Origin: Planctomycetota bacterium
Lineage (GTDB): Bacteria; Planctomycetota; PLA2; JAEUHO01
Assembly: GCA_029259775.1 (NCBI GenBank)
Contig: JAJDEN010000058.1
Span: 186,001-250,000, forward strand
Length of the DNA: 64,000 nucleotides
Direction of reading: 5' to 3'
Both the position numbers and the translations under genes were made by a program. The first letter of the stretch is position 1. The number at the start of each line of letters is the position of its first letter. The notes beneath the pieces were generated by a model, which did not search any database, was not told the DNA's origin, and was given only the letters and a program-made list of their open reading frames with translations. This document shows positions 1-9,800 of this stretch, piece after piece.

Positions 1-1
1 G

Positions 2-217
2 GGGGCGGATGCGCTCGCGACGAAGCGTGCGGCGTGGAGCAAGGACAAGGCGTTCAAGGCGGAGCTCAAGGCCGACAAGGACGTCCTCGCCGCACTGCGC
101 AAGGCCGCCAAGCTGAAGACGCCGGCCCAGGTGCGGGCGCTGTGGACCAAGTTGCTCGAGAAGCACAAGGACACGCCCGTCGCGGCACGCATCCAAGCCC
201 AGCTCGACGCGAAGTAG
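2..217 (+). CDS. C-terminal fragment of a protein cut by the window edge
   Basis: An open frame enters from the left edge and ends at TAG (215-217), giving 71 residues with no start codon inside the window. It is rich in Lys and Ala and looks fully helical, with a KDKAFKAELKAD stretch and a closing segment with HKDTPVAARIQ. By eye its spacing resembles the helical C-terminal extension of the thioredoxin-like selenoprotein at 25764..26762 (KDK/EKK segment, then S/TP-rich helix, then a Lys-rich last helix). It may therefore be the tail of a related TlpA-like protein; this is inference from pattern only. The frame shows the usual G/C bias at third codon positions, which supports real coding. Confidence 0.6.
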   Translation, partial: GADALATKRAAWSKDKAFKAELKADKDVLAALRKAAKLKTPAQVRALWTKLLEKHKDTPVAARIQAQLDAK

Positions 218-258
218 GTGGCCGGCCGTCCGCGGCCTCCCAGGGCTTCCCGCGGCGT

Positions 259-441
259 CTACTCGCCTACGGCGTCCACGCGCACGTGCCCGTCGGGCGC
301 GATCTCGATGCGCAGGACGTTGGGGTGGCAGCAGACCGGGCAGTCCTCGACGTACTCCTGTGAAGCTCCCTGCGTCACGTCGATCGGCACGACGATGGCT
401 TCGCCGCAGGCGTCGCAGGTGTAGGTCGCTTCGTCTTCCAT
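259..441 (-). CDS. CPXCG-type cysteine-rich small zinc-ribbon protein
   Basis: This 60-residue protein begins MEDEATYTC and has two cysteine pairs, CDAC (residues 9-12) and CPVC (34-37) followed by an extra Cys38. That is the layout of the CPXCG-motif cysteine-rich protein family, small putative zinc-ribbon proteins of unknown function. The chosen ATG (439-441) lies five bases after the stop of the upstream Rieske/glutamate-synthase-like gene on the same strand, so the two are probably co-transcribed. A longer upstream frame exists but overlaps the neighbour and has no coding character. A role in metal binding is inferred from the cysteines. Confidence 0.8.
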   Translation of the reverse strand: MEDEATYTCDACGEAIVVPIDVTQGASQEYVEDCPVCCHPNVLRIEIAPDGHVRVDAVGE

Positions 442-446
442 GGCGG

Positions 447-2069
447 TCAGCCCACGCCGCCGTAGGCCACGCCCGAGAGGTCGGCCATGTCCTTGCGGAA
501 GGTCGTCAGGTCGTCCACGCGGAACTGATCGAGGTGGGTGTGACCGCAGGCGCGCGCAAGCACCTGCATGAGCCCGACCGATGCCTCGAAGAAGTTCGCC
601 AGGCGCCCCGCGGCAGCCTGCACCGGTAGGCGCGCGCGGAGATGCTCCTTCTGCGTCGCGATGCCGACAGGGCAGTTGTTCGTATGGCACGCCCGCATGC
701 CGAGGCACCCAATCGCCTGGAGCGCCGAGTTCGCGACGGCGACGCCGTCCGCGCCCAGCGCGAGCGCCTTCGCGAAGTCTGCCGGCGTCCGCAGGCCGCC
801 GGTTGCGATCAGCGTTACGCCCTCGGCGCCGGCCTGATCCAGGTGCCGGCGCGCTCTCGCGATCGCGGGGATCGTGGGCACCGAGATGTTGTCGCGGAAG
901 ATCAGAGGCGCTGCGCCCGTACCACCGCCGCGGCCGTCGAGGATGATGTAGTCGACGCCGATGCCGAGCGCCGTATCGATGTCCTTCTCGATGTGCTGGG
1001 CGGAGAGCTTGTAGCCGATGGGGATCCCGCCAGTCCGCTCGCGCACCTCGGCGGCGAAGTCGCGGATCGGTTCGGGCCCCTCCCAGTCTGGAAACCGCGA
1101 CGGCGAGACGGCCGGCGTGCCGGGCTCGAGCCCGCGGACCGTAGCGATCTTGCCCTGCACCTTCTCACCCGGCAGGTGCCCACCCGTGCCCGTCTTGGCG
1201 CCCTGGCCACCCTTGAAGTGGAAGGCCTGCACCTTGGCGAGCTTGTCCCAGCCGAATCCGAAGCGCCCCGAGGCGAGTTCGTAGAAGTAGCGCGAGTTCG
1301 CGGCCTGCTCCTCGGGCAGCATGCCGCCCTCACCCGAGCAGATGCCAGTGCCCGCGCGTTCTGCCCCGAGGGCGAGGGCGACCTTGGCCTCCTCGGACAG
1401 GGCACCGAAGCTCATGTCCGACACGAACAGCGGGATGTCCAAGCGCAGCGGCTTCTTCGCGTTCGGGCCGATCACGAGGTCGCTGCCGACCGCGACGTCA
1501 TCCAGCTGAGGCTGTGTCGCCAACTGGGCGGTGACGAACTGGATGTCGTCCCAGCTGGGCAGTTGGCGGCGCGAGACGCCCATGGCGGCCACGGGGCCGT
1601 GGTGACCGACCTTGGCGAGGCCGTTGGCTGCGAGCTTCTGGATGAGCTTGACGTGCGGCTCGTCGGGTGTCCCTGTCGGGTCCTGGAACGCACCCTGATA
1701 GCCATCGCGTTGGAAGGGTTGGGGGTGCCGGCGCTCGAACGCCGCGATCTCCGCGCGATCAACGAACACGCCGTCCTCTTCGACCCAGACGCGGAAGGTG
1801 GGGAGGGCCTCCTTGTTGTCGTAGGCACTCACCCCGGTCCGGAACCTGAAATCCCAGCCGTGCACGCCACAGATGAGGTCGTCGCCCTGGACGGATCCGT
1901 CCGCGAGGAGCGCGCCGCGGTGCAGGCACCTGCCGTAGAGGCAAAACACCTCGTCGCCCTCGCGGACGAGCACGAGATCGGTGTTGCCGACCAGGATGCC
2001 GTGCGGGGCGCGCTCGGTCAGGCCGCTCCATGTGGCCACCTGCAGGGACGTTGTCTCGGCGCTGTTCAT
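447..2069 (-). CDS. Rieske-domain / glutamate-synthase-type FMN oxidoreductase
   Basis: This 540-residue protein combines an N-terminal Rieske [2Fe-2S] domain with a glutamate synthase large-subunit-like FMN domain. The Rieske ligands are Cys48-x-His50 and Cys67-x2-His70. The FMN barrel contains GGQGAKTGTGGHLPG and ILDGRGGGTGAAP, both typical of GltB-family synthase domains. Cys455, Cys461 and Cys466 match the 3Fe-4S cluster pattern of the family. No glutamine amidotransferase domain is present, so this is an FMN-binding glutamate synthase family protein whose substrate is unknown; the Rieske module probably supplies or accepts electrons. The start has GGAGGA upstream and a GCTAGTCT -10-like element 24 bases before it. 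It is the first gene of a two-gene unit with the CPXCG protein. Confidence 0.88.
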   Translation of the reverse strand: MNSAETTSLQVATWSGLTERAPHGILVGNTDLVLVREGDEVFCLYGRCLHRGALLADGSVQGDDLICGVHGWDFRFRTGVSAYDNKEALPTFRVWVEEDGVFVDRAEIAAFERRHPQPFQRDGYQGAFQDPTGTPDEPHVKLIQKLAANGLAKVGHHGPVAAMGVSRRQLPSWDDIQFVTAQLATQPQLDDVAVGSDLVIGPNAKKPLRLDIPLFVSDMSFGALSEEAKVALALGAERAGTGICSGEGGMLPEEQAANSRYFYELASGRFGFGWDKLAKVQAFHFKGGQGAKTGTGGHLPGEKVQGKIATVRGLEPGTPAVSPSRFPDWEGPEPIRDFAAEVRERTGGIPIGYKLSAQHIEKDIDTALGIGVDYIILDGRGGGTGAAPLIFRDNISVPTIPAIARARRHLDQAGAEGVTLIATGGLRTPADFAKALALGADGVAVANSALQAIGCLGMRACHTNNCPVGIATQKEHLRARLPVQAAAGRLANFFEASVGLMQVLARACGHTHLDQFRVDDLTTFRKDMADLSGVAYGGVG

Positions 2070-2416
2070 CTCGAGGCTCCTCCGGGGGGCAGGAGACTAG
2101 CAGTACGTCACGTGTCCTACTGTGCGCATCTGCCACGCCCGCGTTCTCCGGCGTAAAGGGGAGCGCGTTGCAGGATCGCACACCCGAGGTCACGCGAGAG
2201 CGCGGCGGCGCGGCAGAGGCCAAGATTCTGCCGTCTCGCACGGTTGTAACAAGTACGCCTCGCTGGCGCGCAGCTTGCGCCGCGACCGGCACCTCCGCGC
2301 CGACGAAGCACCTCCCTGCAGTACGCGCAATCCAGCGCGCGCGGGATCCAACGTGCGGAGCACGTGTTCTGGGGAAGGACTGCCTGCGCTTGTGCGCCAG
2401 GACAGGGAGACATTGC
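2070..2416. other. Intergenic region between divergent genes
   Basis: These 347 bases separate the minus-strand oxidoreductase from the plus-strand lipoprotein. The left end holds the oxidoreductase promoter element (2094-2101, minus) and the right end the AGGGAG ribosome-binding site of the lipoprotein. Frames cross the middle in both directions, but I see no convincing coding signal, RNA gene or repeat. Confidence 0.5.
2094..2101 (-). promoter_or_regulatory. Putative -10 element (GCTAGTCT)
   Basis: Read on the minus strand this is GCTAGTCT, 24 bases before the ATG at 2069. It matches the recurring GCTAnnnT pattern found before many genes in this window. No clear -35 box is visible. Confidence 0.5.
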
Positions 2417-4627
2417 ATGCCTACCGCACCGCTACGCGCCCTCACCGTCGTCATCGTCATCTCGCTTGCGCTGCTCGCCACGTCCTGTGGTGGAGGCGGC
2501 ATCGCAGCGAAGGAGATGGTGCTCCTCGAGCTGCAATACCTCGACCGGAGCCTGGCGCCCACGGCGCCCACCGGCACGACGAGCCTGCCCCGCAACGCCT
2601 TGATCGGGCTCGTCTTCTCGGAACGCGTCGACCCCACCTCCGTGAACCCGCAGACGGTGCGCTTCCGCTTCGGCCCTTCGTTCCAGAGCGTGCCCGCAGG
2701 CTCGTTCCAGATCGTCGGCAACCAGGTCCTCTTCGATCCGACGCTGACGAGCCAGGGTCAGCCGAACCCCGGTGGGTTGGAGCCCGTGACCCAGTACACG
2801 GTGAGCCTGCCTTCGGTGGGGGAGCAGGCGAGCGTGCTCGAGAACCTCGACGACGATCCCAACCTGCGAACCTTCTTCACGCAGTTCACGACGACGGACG
2901 GTTGGCTGCGGGACCTCAGCCCGCCGCGGCTCCTACGTCTCGTCTGGGCGCCCGACGTCGACGAGCTGACGGGCAACGTGCCCGGCAACGGTCTCCTGGG
3001 GATCGAGTTCGAGGAGCCGATGGACCCGGCGTCCTTCCGTCAGGGCCGCCTCACGGCCGGCGGCAGCATCGACATCCGCTACGTCGACGACTCGGGCTCC
3101 GGCGGCATCAACGCCCTCAACGGATTGGCGGGTAGCGAGATCGACGGCTCGTTCACGCCCAGCCCCGACTGGAAGACCTTCTGGTTCAAGCCGCTCTTCT
3201 CCTTCGGCGACCAGAAGTTGGTCTTCACCGTCGCTGCGTTCCAGGGCCTGCGAGATCTCTCAGGCAACTTGCTCTCCAACCCCGGCAGCTTCGGCCCCTT
3301 CACGTGCGACGGGTTGGGTATCGCGACCGGCAAGACGATCAAGGAGCACTTCCTGAACACGGACAACCGCGATGGCGCTGCGTCGGATGCCGATTGGGGC
3401 TCCACCGAAGAGAGCCAGCTGCTCGGTCTGCCCGTGACCAGCCGGCAGGTCGGGATCTACAGCTACCGCGAGACCGACAATGGGACCACCGACGGCATGG
3501 GTGGACGAGGCTCGGACCGCGGGCAGTACGCACCGCTCGCCGAGCCGCTCATCGGCGCCAGCCTCAACCAGATGAACCCCAACATCGCGCCGCCGACCGC
3601 CGTGGGCCGTCGCGTCATGTGGAGCTTCCCGGCCGAGAAGATCGGCGAGAAGGGATCGATCACCGGTGTCGCCTGGGGACCTGACAGCAACGCCACGTTC
3701 GCCGCGTTCTACCAGAGCGTGAAGCTGCGGATCGGCTACCAGAAGGACGACAACGCCTCGCTCTCGCCCACCTTCAGCGGCAACTACGCGGGGCAACCGG
3801 CACTCATCTACGACGGTAGCTACCTCGTGCAGCAGCTGGCCGACGTCGGCAACACTCCCGGGGAACCGCAGTGGCAACCGCTTGGTGGACAGCAGGGCGG
3901 CCCCGGCGGCGCTTGCGCCAACCCCGCCGTCGCACACTGGAACGATCCGCTGTTCGCGTCGACCGGTTGGTACGACTGGCCGGAACTCACGACGTTCTTC
4001 GAGTGGGATCCGGACGGCAGCGCGGCGACGAGCAAGAAGGTATTGATCTTCGATGCGTCCGTCAGCGAAGGGGACACGCACCAGCAAGTCCGCGGGTGGC
4101 TTGGCATGACCTTTCCCTGTTCGGGCACGCCCATCCTGGGCATCCCCAACACACGCATGTACGGGGAGCGGGAAGCCGAGGTGCCGAATCCGTCGCCGAA
4201 CCCCGCGGCAGGCGTGCTCAACCCCGAGCCCGCGACATCGGACACGCGCTTCACGATCACGCGACGCATCAGCACCGCGCAGTCCAAGTTCTTCGGACCT
4301 GGCTTGGGTGACAACACGACGTTCGACGACGACACGGACTACGCGCCGGCGATCCTCAGCCCGGCGGTCCAGCCAGGCGGCGCGCTCGTCGAGATCGAGT
4401 ACCAGGGCGCCGACGCCTTCGATACGGACCCCCAGGGCAACCAGATCGTGAACCAGGCGGCGCCGTTCACGGCGGATCCGGTCACGGGCCAGCCGACGTG
4501 GGTCAGCGACATCGACAAGTGCGACGGCATGAAGCACATCCGCTTCCGGCTCCGCCTGATTGCCAACCTCACGAGCCTCGCCGTGCCCAAGGTCGACAAG
4601 GTCGTCATCCCGATGACCGCCGACTAG
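2417..4627 (+). CDS. Secreted lipoprotein with bacterial Ig-like N-terminal domain
   Basis: The predicted protein has 736 residues. A lipoprotein signal peptide ends in LLATSC with Cys24 as the lipidated residue, so it should sit on a membrane facing outward. Residues about 35-130 read like a Big_5-type Ig-like domain (ALIGLVFSERVDPTSVNPQTV), and a second similar segment follows (LLGIEFEEPMDPASF). The rest has no recognised domain but looks extracellular and Gly/Asn/Asp-rich. I chose ATG 2417 because it has AGGGAG upstream and directly opens the signal peptide; the frame extends further upstream without coding character. The next gene, 75 bases downstream, is a membrane-tethered sigma factor, so this protein may belong to the same cell-surface block. 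Function is unknown. Confidence 0.82.
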   Translation: MPTAPLRALTVVIVISLALLATSCGGGGIAAKEMVLLELQYLDRSLAPTAPTGTTSLPRNALIGLVFSERVDPTSVNPQTVRFRFGPSFQSVPAGSFQIVGNQVLFDPTLTSQGQPNPGGLEPVTQYTVSLPSVGEQASVLENLDDDPNLRTFFTQFTTTDGWLRDLSPPRLLRLVWAPDVDELTGNVPGNGLLGIEFEEPMDPASFRQGRLTAGGSIDIRYVDDSGSGGINALNGLAGSEIDGSFTPSPDWKTFWFKPLFSFGDQKLVFTVAAFQGLRDLSGNLLSNPGSFGPFTCDGLGIATGKTIKEHFLNTDNRDGAASDADWGSTEESQLLGLPVTSRQVGIYSYRETDNGTTDGMGGRGSDRGQYAPLAEPLIGASLNQMNPNIAPPTAVGRRVMWSFPAEKIGEKGSITGVAWGPDSNATFAAFYQSVKLRIGYQKDDNASLSPTFSGNYAGQPALIYDGSYLVQQLADVGNTPGEPQWQPLGGQQGGPGGACANPAVAHWNDPLFASTGWYDWPELTTFFEWDPDGSAATSKKVLIFDASVSEGDTHQQVRGWLGMTFPCSGTPILGIPNTRMYGEREAEVPNPSPNPAAGVLNPEPATSDTRFTITRRISTAQSKFFGPGLGDNTTFDDDTDYAPAILSPAVQPGGALVEIEYQGADAFDTDPQGNQIVNQAAPFTADPVTGQPTWVSDIDKCDGMKHIRFRLRLIANLTSLAVPKVDKVVIPMTAD

Positions 4628-4629
4628 GT

Positions 4630-4647
4630 CTGGGGCGGAAGCCCCGG
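4630..4647 (+). terminator. GC-rich hairpin after the lipoprotein gene
   Basis: CTGGGGC and GCCCCGG flank a GGAA tetraloop, giving a stable seven-pair stem (one G-U pair) three bases past the stop. There is no run of T after it, so it may be an RNA-end hairpin rather than a classic intrinsic terminator. Confidence 0.4.
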
Positions 4648-4702
4648 ACCCGATCAAGCTTTCCCGGGCTCTGTTCTAGTAGAGGACGCCCCAGGAGAGC
4701 CG

Positions 4703-6730
4703 ATGCCCCAACGACACCTCCGCGCAGACGAGCTGCTGTGCCACGGTGCATTCGTCAGGCGGCTGGCGCACAGCCTCGTCCGTGATCCGCACGTGGGAGA
4801 CGACGCGGCCCAGGAGACGTGGCTGGCCGCCGTCCGGACGCCGCCGCCCTCGGATCACCCGGCCCGGCCGTGGCTCGCGACCGTCGTGCGCAACGCGGTG
4901 CGACGTCGGCACCGCGGCGAAACACGACGGCGCGCTCGTGAAGAGGCCGCCGCGCGGCCCGAGCAGACACCGCCCACCGTCGATCGTGTCGCCCGACGGG
5001 AGATCCTCCAACGCGTCGTGACGGCCGTACTGGGGCTGGAGGAGCCCTACCAGACCACGGTGCTCATGCGGTACTACGACGACCTGCCGCCGCGTGTCAT
5101 CGCGGATCGCATGCGGGTCCCGGTCGAGACGGTGAAGAGCCGTCTCAAGCGCGGCACCGCGCGTGTGCGCGCGCGCCTCGACGACGGCTGTCCTGGGGGC
5201 CGTACCGAGTGGCTTGCCGCCCTCGTCCCCTTCGCCGGCCTGCAGGCCGGATCCACGGTCACCGCGGCCGCAGGAGCCTACGCCATCATGAGCAAGCTGA
5301 AGATCCTGGGGTTGGTCCTCGTACTGCTGCTCGGCGGCTACCTTGCCGTGGTCCTCCTGGGGGACGAGGGCGACGCCCCTGAGCCGGGTCCGCGCGAGCT
5401 CGCTGCGCTGCCGTCAGACGACACGCCGCCGCCTCCGGTCGGGGAGCCGCGAACGGGCCTCGACGTTCGCGGGCGGCCGGCACCGCAAGCGCTACGCGCG
5501 GACCGAGCCCAACGCGCTGCGGCGGCTGCCCCCAAGAAGGCGCCCAAGAAGAAGGATGTCCCGCGCAACGAACTGAGCAAGGAACAGATCGCGGAGCTCG
5601 CAACCGAGACGGCGCGGAACGTGGTCGAGGGTGTCGTCGTCCGGGGCAAGGAACCCGTTCGTGGCGGCAACCTCCGCGTGTGGCACGGCGGTGATACGGC
5701 GGTCCGCGCGAGCCAGGACCCGGCGCTGACCCAGCGCTTGCAGGACGACGGGACGTTTCGTATCGAAGGGCTGAAGGACGGTCGCCATCTGCTGGAGGTC
5801 GAACTCGCTGGCGGTGCGAAGAGGCTGGTTTCCCTCTACCTGGATCCCAAGCGCAAGAGCAATCGTCGCGTCGTCGTCCTCCTTGGCAGCGCTTCGTTCG
5901 AGGGGCACCTCTACGACGCCGACGGTAGGCCGCTGGGACGCAAGACCGTCCAGGTGAGCGGCACGACCGCCGGCACCTCGATCACGCTCGAAGCGACCAC
6001 GGCTCCTGATGGCTCGTGGTCCGTGAGCGGCGTGCCGGCCGGGGCGTTCTGGATCGCCGCCGTCCCTCCGAACACGTCGCCGAAGAAGATCGTGTACTGG
6101 ATGAAGCAACGGGTTGTCGCCGAGGGCGCGACGGAGGTCGTCGTGCTGGGGCGGGACCCGCGCGTCGCGACCTGGCATGGGCACGTCACCGGCTCCCGTG
6201 GACGCGCCATCCTGGGTGGCGGCTTCATTCAACTCGTGAAGGACGCAGGCGAGGACGGACCCGCGAAGGTGATCACCCTCGACTACGACGGACGCGGACG
6301 TATCCGCGCCGCCGTGCCGCGCGGTACGTACACCGTCGTGCTGGGACCGCCGGGGCACCAGCGCGAGCGCATCGTGGCGAAGAAGCCGCTGGTGATCCGC
6401 TCGGCCGATGTGCATCAGGACATCGTGCTGCGGGGCGCGCGCGTGACGGGGCTCGTGACGATGGGCGCGAGCGGCAAGGTGATCTCGAGCACGAGCCAAC
6501 GGATCTACTTCAAGCGCAAGGGCGACAAGTCCAATCGCAAGCAGGCGGTCTTCCTGAACGAGGACGGCACCTACCGCATCGACGGCCTCAAGCCTGGGTC
6601 CTACGTCGTGAGCGGGTACCCCTTGCAGCTGAAGGACGCGCGCGGCGATCCCATGCGGTTCGAGATCCCTAGCGAGGCCACTCGCTTGGACGTCGATCTC
6701 CAGGCCGTCTACGAGCCGAAGACGAAGTAG
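4703..6730 (+). CDS. ECF-type sigma factor fused to a transmembrane helix and extracytoplasmic domain
   Basis: This 675-residue protein starts as an ECF sigma factor. Region 2 lies at about residues 14-72 (DDAAQETWLAAVR) and region 4 at about 98-158 (MRYYDDLPPRVIADRMRVPVETVKSRLKRG). After a linker there is one strong membrane helix at about 200-218, then a Pro/Lys-rich spacer. About 380 further residues contain repeated carboxypeptidase-regulatory-like/CnaB-like beta segments (DGTFRIEGLKDGRH, DGSWSVSGVPAG, DGTYRIDGLKPGSY). The sigma part should be cytoplasmic and the repeats outside, so this is a membrane-tethered sigma factor. Tethered ECF factors with C-terminal extensions are known from Planctomycetes. 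GGAGAG precedes the ATG. It is flanked by two large lipoproteins. How the sigma domain is released or activated cannot be seen. Confidence 0.88.
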   Translation: MPQRHLRADELLCHGAFVRRLAHSLVRDPHVGDDAAQETWLAAVRTPPPSDHPARPWLATVVRNAVRRRHRGETRRRAREEAAARPEQTPPTVDRVARREILQRVVTAVLGLEEPYQTTVLMRYYDDLPPRVIADRMRVPVETVKSRLKRGTARVRARLDDGCPGGRTEWLAALVPFAGLQAGSTVTAAAGAYAIMSKLKILGLVLVLLLGGYLAVVLLGDEGDAPEPGPRELAALPSDDTPPPPVGEPRTGLDVRGRPAPQALRADRAQRAAAAAPKKAPKKKDVPRNELSKEQIAELATETARNVVEGVVVRGKEPVRGGNLRVWHGGDTAVRASQDPALTQRLQDDGTFRIEGLKDGRHLLEVELAGGAKRLVSLYLDPKRKSNRRVVVLLGSASFEGHLYDADGRPLGRKTVQVSGTTAGTSITLEATTAPDGSWSVSGVPAGAFWIAAVPPNTSPKKIVYWMKQRVVAEGATEVVVLGRDPRVATWHGHVTGSRGRAILGGGFIQLVKDAGEDGPAKVITLDYDGRGRIRAAVPRGTYTVVLGPPGHQRERIVAKKPLVIRSADVHQDIVLRGARVTGLVTMGASGKVISSTSQRIYFKRKGDKSNRKQAVFLNEDGTYRIDGLKPGSYVVSGYPLQLKDARGDPMRFEIPSEATRLDVDLQAVYEPKTK

Positions 6731-6742
6731 CGCTCGGCCGCC

Positions 6743-6763
6743 ACCGGGTTTCCCGGTTTTCTT
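6743..6763 (+). terminator. Intrinsic terminator
   Basis: ACCGGG-TTT-CCCGGT forms a perfect six-pair hairpin followed by TTTCTT, twelve bases after the stop of the sigma-factor fusion gene. This is the clearest rho-independent terminator in the window. Confidence 0.75.
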
Positions 6764-6848
6764 CTACGGGTAGCACCTCCGGACCGCGTGAAGAGGATGC
6801 GGGCCCGATCAGCCAGGGCTTGCAGCCCTCTGCTGTTCGGAGATTCCC

Positions 6849-9800
6849 ATGCGATCCATGCTGCTTCCGGTCCCGGTTCTCGCCCTCTTCGTCTTCGCCC
6901 TCGTCGGGGGCACAGCCTGCGGAGGCGGCGGCTCCGGCGCGCCGCTGGCGCCCATGGCCTCCGTCGCCGGCATGGTGGTGAAGGACCCGGTTGCGGGATG
7001 CGACCTGCGCGTCTGCGAGGTGGATCCCGCGACCGGTGCGGTCGGCGCGGCGACGCTCGGCGCGGCGCGGTCCGCCGGGGGGGGCACGTTTGCCTTCGAC
7101 TTCTTGGCCGCGCAGGGCGGCATCTATGCCCTGTCCGGCTCGGGGGGCGCCTTCGCCAACCGCGCGACGGGCATGCAGGACAGCCTCGGTGCCTTCGATC
7201 TGCGCGGCATCTTCTGCGTGGAGTCCGGCGGACGCGCCGACGCGAACCTCACGGTGATGAGCACGATGGTCGCGTTCCGCTTCCAGCATCTGCGCAGCAT
7301 CCGGCCCTACATGCCGGCCAAGTTGCTGTTGCGTCTCGCCAAGGCCGAGATGTCCTACGCGTTCGGCATCACGAACGTGGACGCGTGTCCGGACCCGGCA
7401 GGAACCGCCGACCAAGTGAAGCTCTGGCTGCTCGATGTCGGTCTCGTGCAGATGGCCATGGACCTCGGTGTCCCGGCCGCGGAGTTGATCCGACTCTTCA
7501 GCGAAGATCTGATGGACGGGCGACCCGACGGCCTCGTCTGCGGCGAGACGACGGCCTTCGCAAGCGGGAGCCCGTGGCGACCGGACAGCCTCACGTTGCT
7601 GCGGACGGCGATCGGTCTTTGGCTGGCCTTCAACCCGCTCAACGACACGGGCATTGGGACGGGCGACCCGATCTACCTTGCGCTCGTCGGCTCGTTGGAC
7701 GTGTTCGTCCTGCGCGCGGCGCTGGGTACGTTGCCGCGCATCCTCTCGTTCACGAAGCGTTTCGTTCCGGAAAGCGGCGGCAGCGATGTCGGGGCCTACA
7801 TCGCTCCGTATCCGGCGCCCGGCAACATCGATATCGAGACCCTGGACTTCGACGGCGACGTGCTGGCGGTCCACGTGCCGACGGGTACCACCACCGACGC
7901 CGACGGCGTGCATTGGCTCCCGTTCGTCACGCCCCCTGCCGCCAAGGGGCTTCACTACGTGCTGGCGAGGGACCGTACGACAGGCCTGTTCGACGCCGAG
8001 CCGCTGCACATGTGCACGCCGGGACTGACGCAGCTCCAGGACGTTCGCCCGAAGCGCATCATCGTCACGGGTGGCTCGCTCGTGAAGGTCATCGGGTCCG
8101 GCTTCGACGCCGCCAACCCGCCGAACGTCAAGATCGGGGGCAAGGTCGCTGCCGTGGAGCAGGTGCTCTCGCCGTACTGCGTACGCGTGTGGGCACCCGA
8201 AGGTGAACGCGGCGCCATCGCGGATCTGGACGTTGACGGGATGGTCATCCCGGGCGCGTTCGTCTACTCGGGCCGCAGGCTGCCGACCGGCCTCGATGGC
8301 GACGACTTCCGCCGCTTCTCGGCGCGCTTCAGCACGGGGGACGGCGCCGGTGGGTCCGAGATCTGCGTGCTCGAGGGCACGCTCAACCTGACCGAGAGGT
8401 CGTACGACCTTCGCCGGCACCGGGCCGACGACGTCACGGCGCTCGGCGAGCGTCTCCAGGGCTTTCTCGATCTGATCATCAACGAAACCGGACCGGAGAG
8501 CGAACTACCGCTCGTGCCCGTCGGCAAGCGCGTCCTGCTGGACATCGGCATCGAGCTCGAGGTTGAACCGACCGTCGGCCCCTCCGACGACGACTTCCTC
8601 GAACTCATCGTCGCGCATGCGAAGCCGGACCATCCTGCCGTGCCGCCGTCGGGGATTGGTACGGGACTGCTCCTCGGCACAGGGACCAGCAAGCCGAAGA
8701 TCTTGCGCACCTACGACGTCACGGGTACGTGCATCGAGCGGGGCCTTCGCACGGTGGTGCGCGGCCAGGCCACGTTCCGTGCCGATGGTCGCGTGTTCTT
8801 GAGCGGCGGCGTGAGCAGTCGCAACGCGGCGGGGCGAGCGTTCTTCTACCCGCTTGGCGCGGTCGGAGGCTACACGCTCGATGAGAGCGGTACGCTGGAT
8901 CTGTCCAACCTGTCCGCGGGGCTGGGCTTCACGCTTGCGCGCGGCATCATGAGCCCGGGCGGTAGCACGGGCAGCGTCGTCCTGAAGGGGCCGGGCAAGC
9001 TCGTGCACCTGTTGCTGTCGGCGCGGCCGACTGAGCTCGATATGCCGGCCGATGCCTTCGGCCCCGACGTCGCATCGGCGGGGGCTCGCCTTGGCACCCC
9101 CGTCAGCGAGGTCCGCTTCGCCCGTACGAGTCTGCAGATCCGCGACGGGCAGTGCGTGATGCTCGGCGGCCTGCATCGTCTGGAGCACGAGGAGAGCACG
9201 GGCGACCTACGCCACGAGGAACTCGTCCGTGCCGTGCCCGGCTACGTCAGCTTCCACGGCCGCACGTCGTCGGCGAGCGGATTGTCCACCGGCGTGCTGG
9301 GTGAGAAGACCGCGCTCACGTGGGACGGCCTGCCGCAAGACGGTCTCGACAGCCTGGGCGACCTGGCGGGGAGCGGTCTCGGGTACGGGCTCGCCACGAG
9401 CGGGGACATGCTGGTCTCGGTACGTAGCTGGCGCTCCGACTACAAGGTGCTCGCCATGGGCATCGAACTCGAGCCCGACGCGACACCGACGCCCAACCCA
9501 GAACACCGCTCCGTGATGGAACTCGGCTGTCTCGTGCGCGAGACGAGCGAGGTCGATGTCGCGGGCATCACGTTTGCCATGGCGGCGAAGATGCGCTGGG
9601 ACCGCTTGAAGCGGAAGGAGGTCGATCGTGACGCCGCCGGTGTGGTGACGACGACCATCTCCGGAAGCTCGAGCGCGTCGGGCTACGCCATGGTCGTGGC
9701 GGGCGGTGAGTTCTATGCCTTCGCCTGTCCGCTGCCGCCGGGCGGCACGAAGTGCTTCTTCCGCGGTTGCCTGACGTCGGACGGATCGTTCGGCATGGCG

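Noticed and set aside
642..2156. 504-codon plus-strand frame opposite the Rieske/glutamate-synthase gene
   Set aside because: Antisense shadow; the minus-strand protein has clear family motifs, the plus-strand one none.
4703..6730. Sigma-factor/beta-repeat gene as two genes joined by error
   Set aside because: The frame is continuous, a membrane helix lies between the parts, and no second start with ribosome-binding site is seen at the join (the in-frame ATG near 5288 lacks one).
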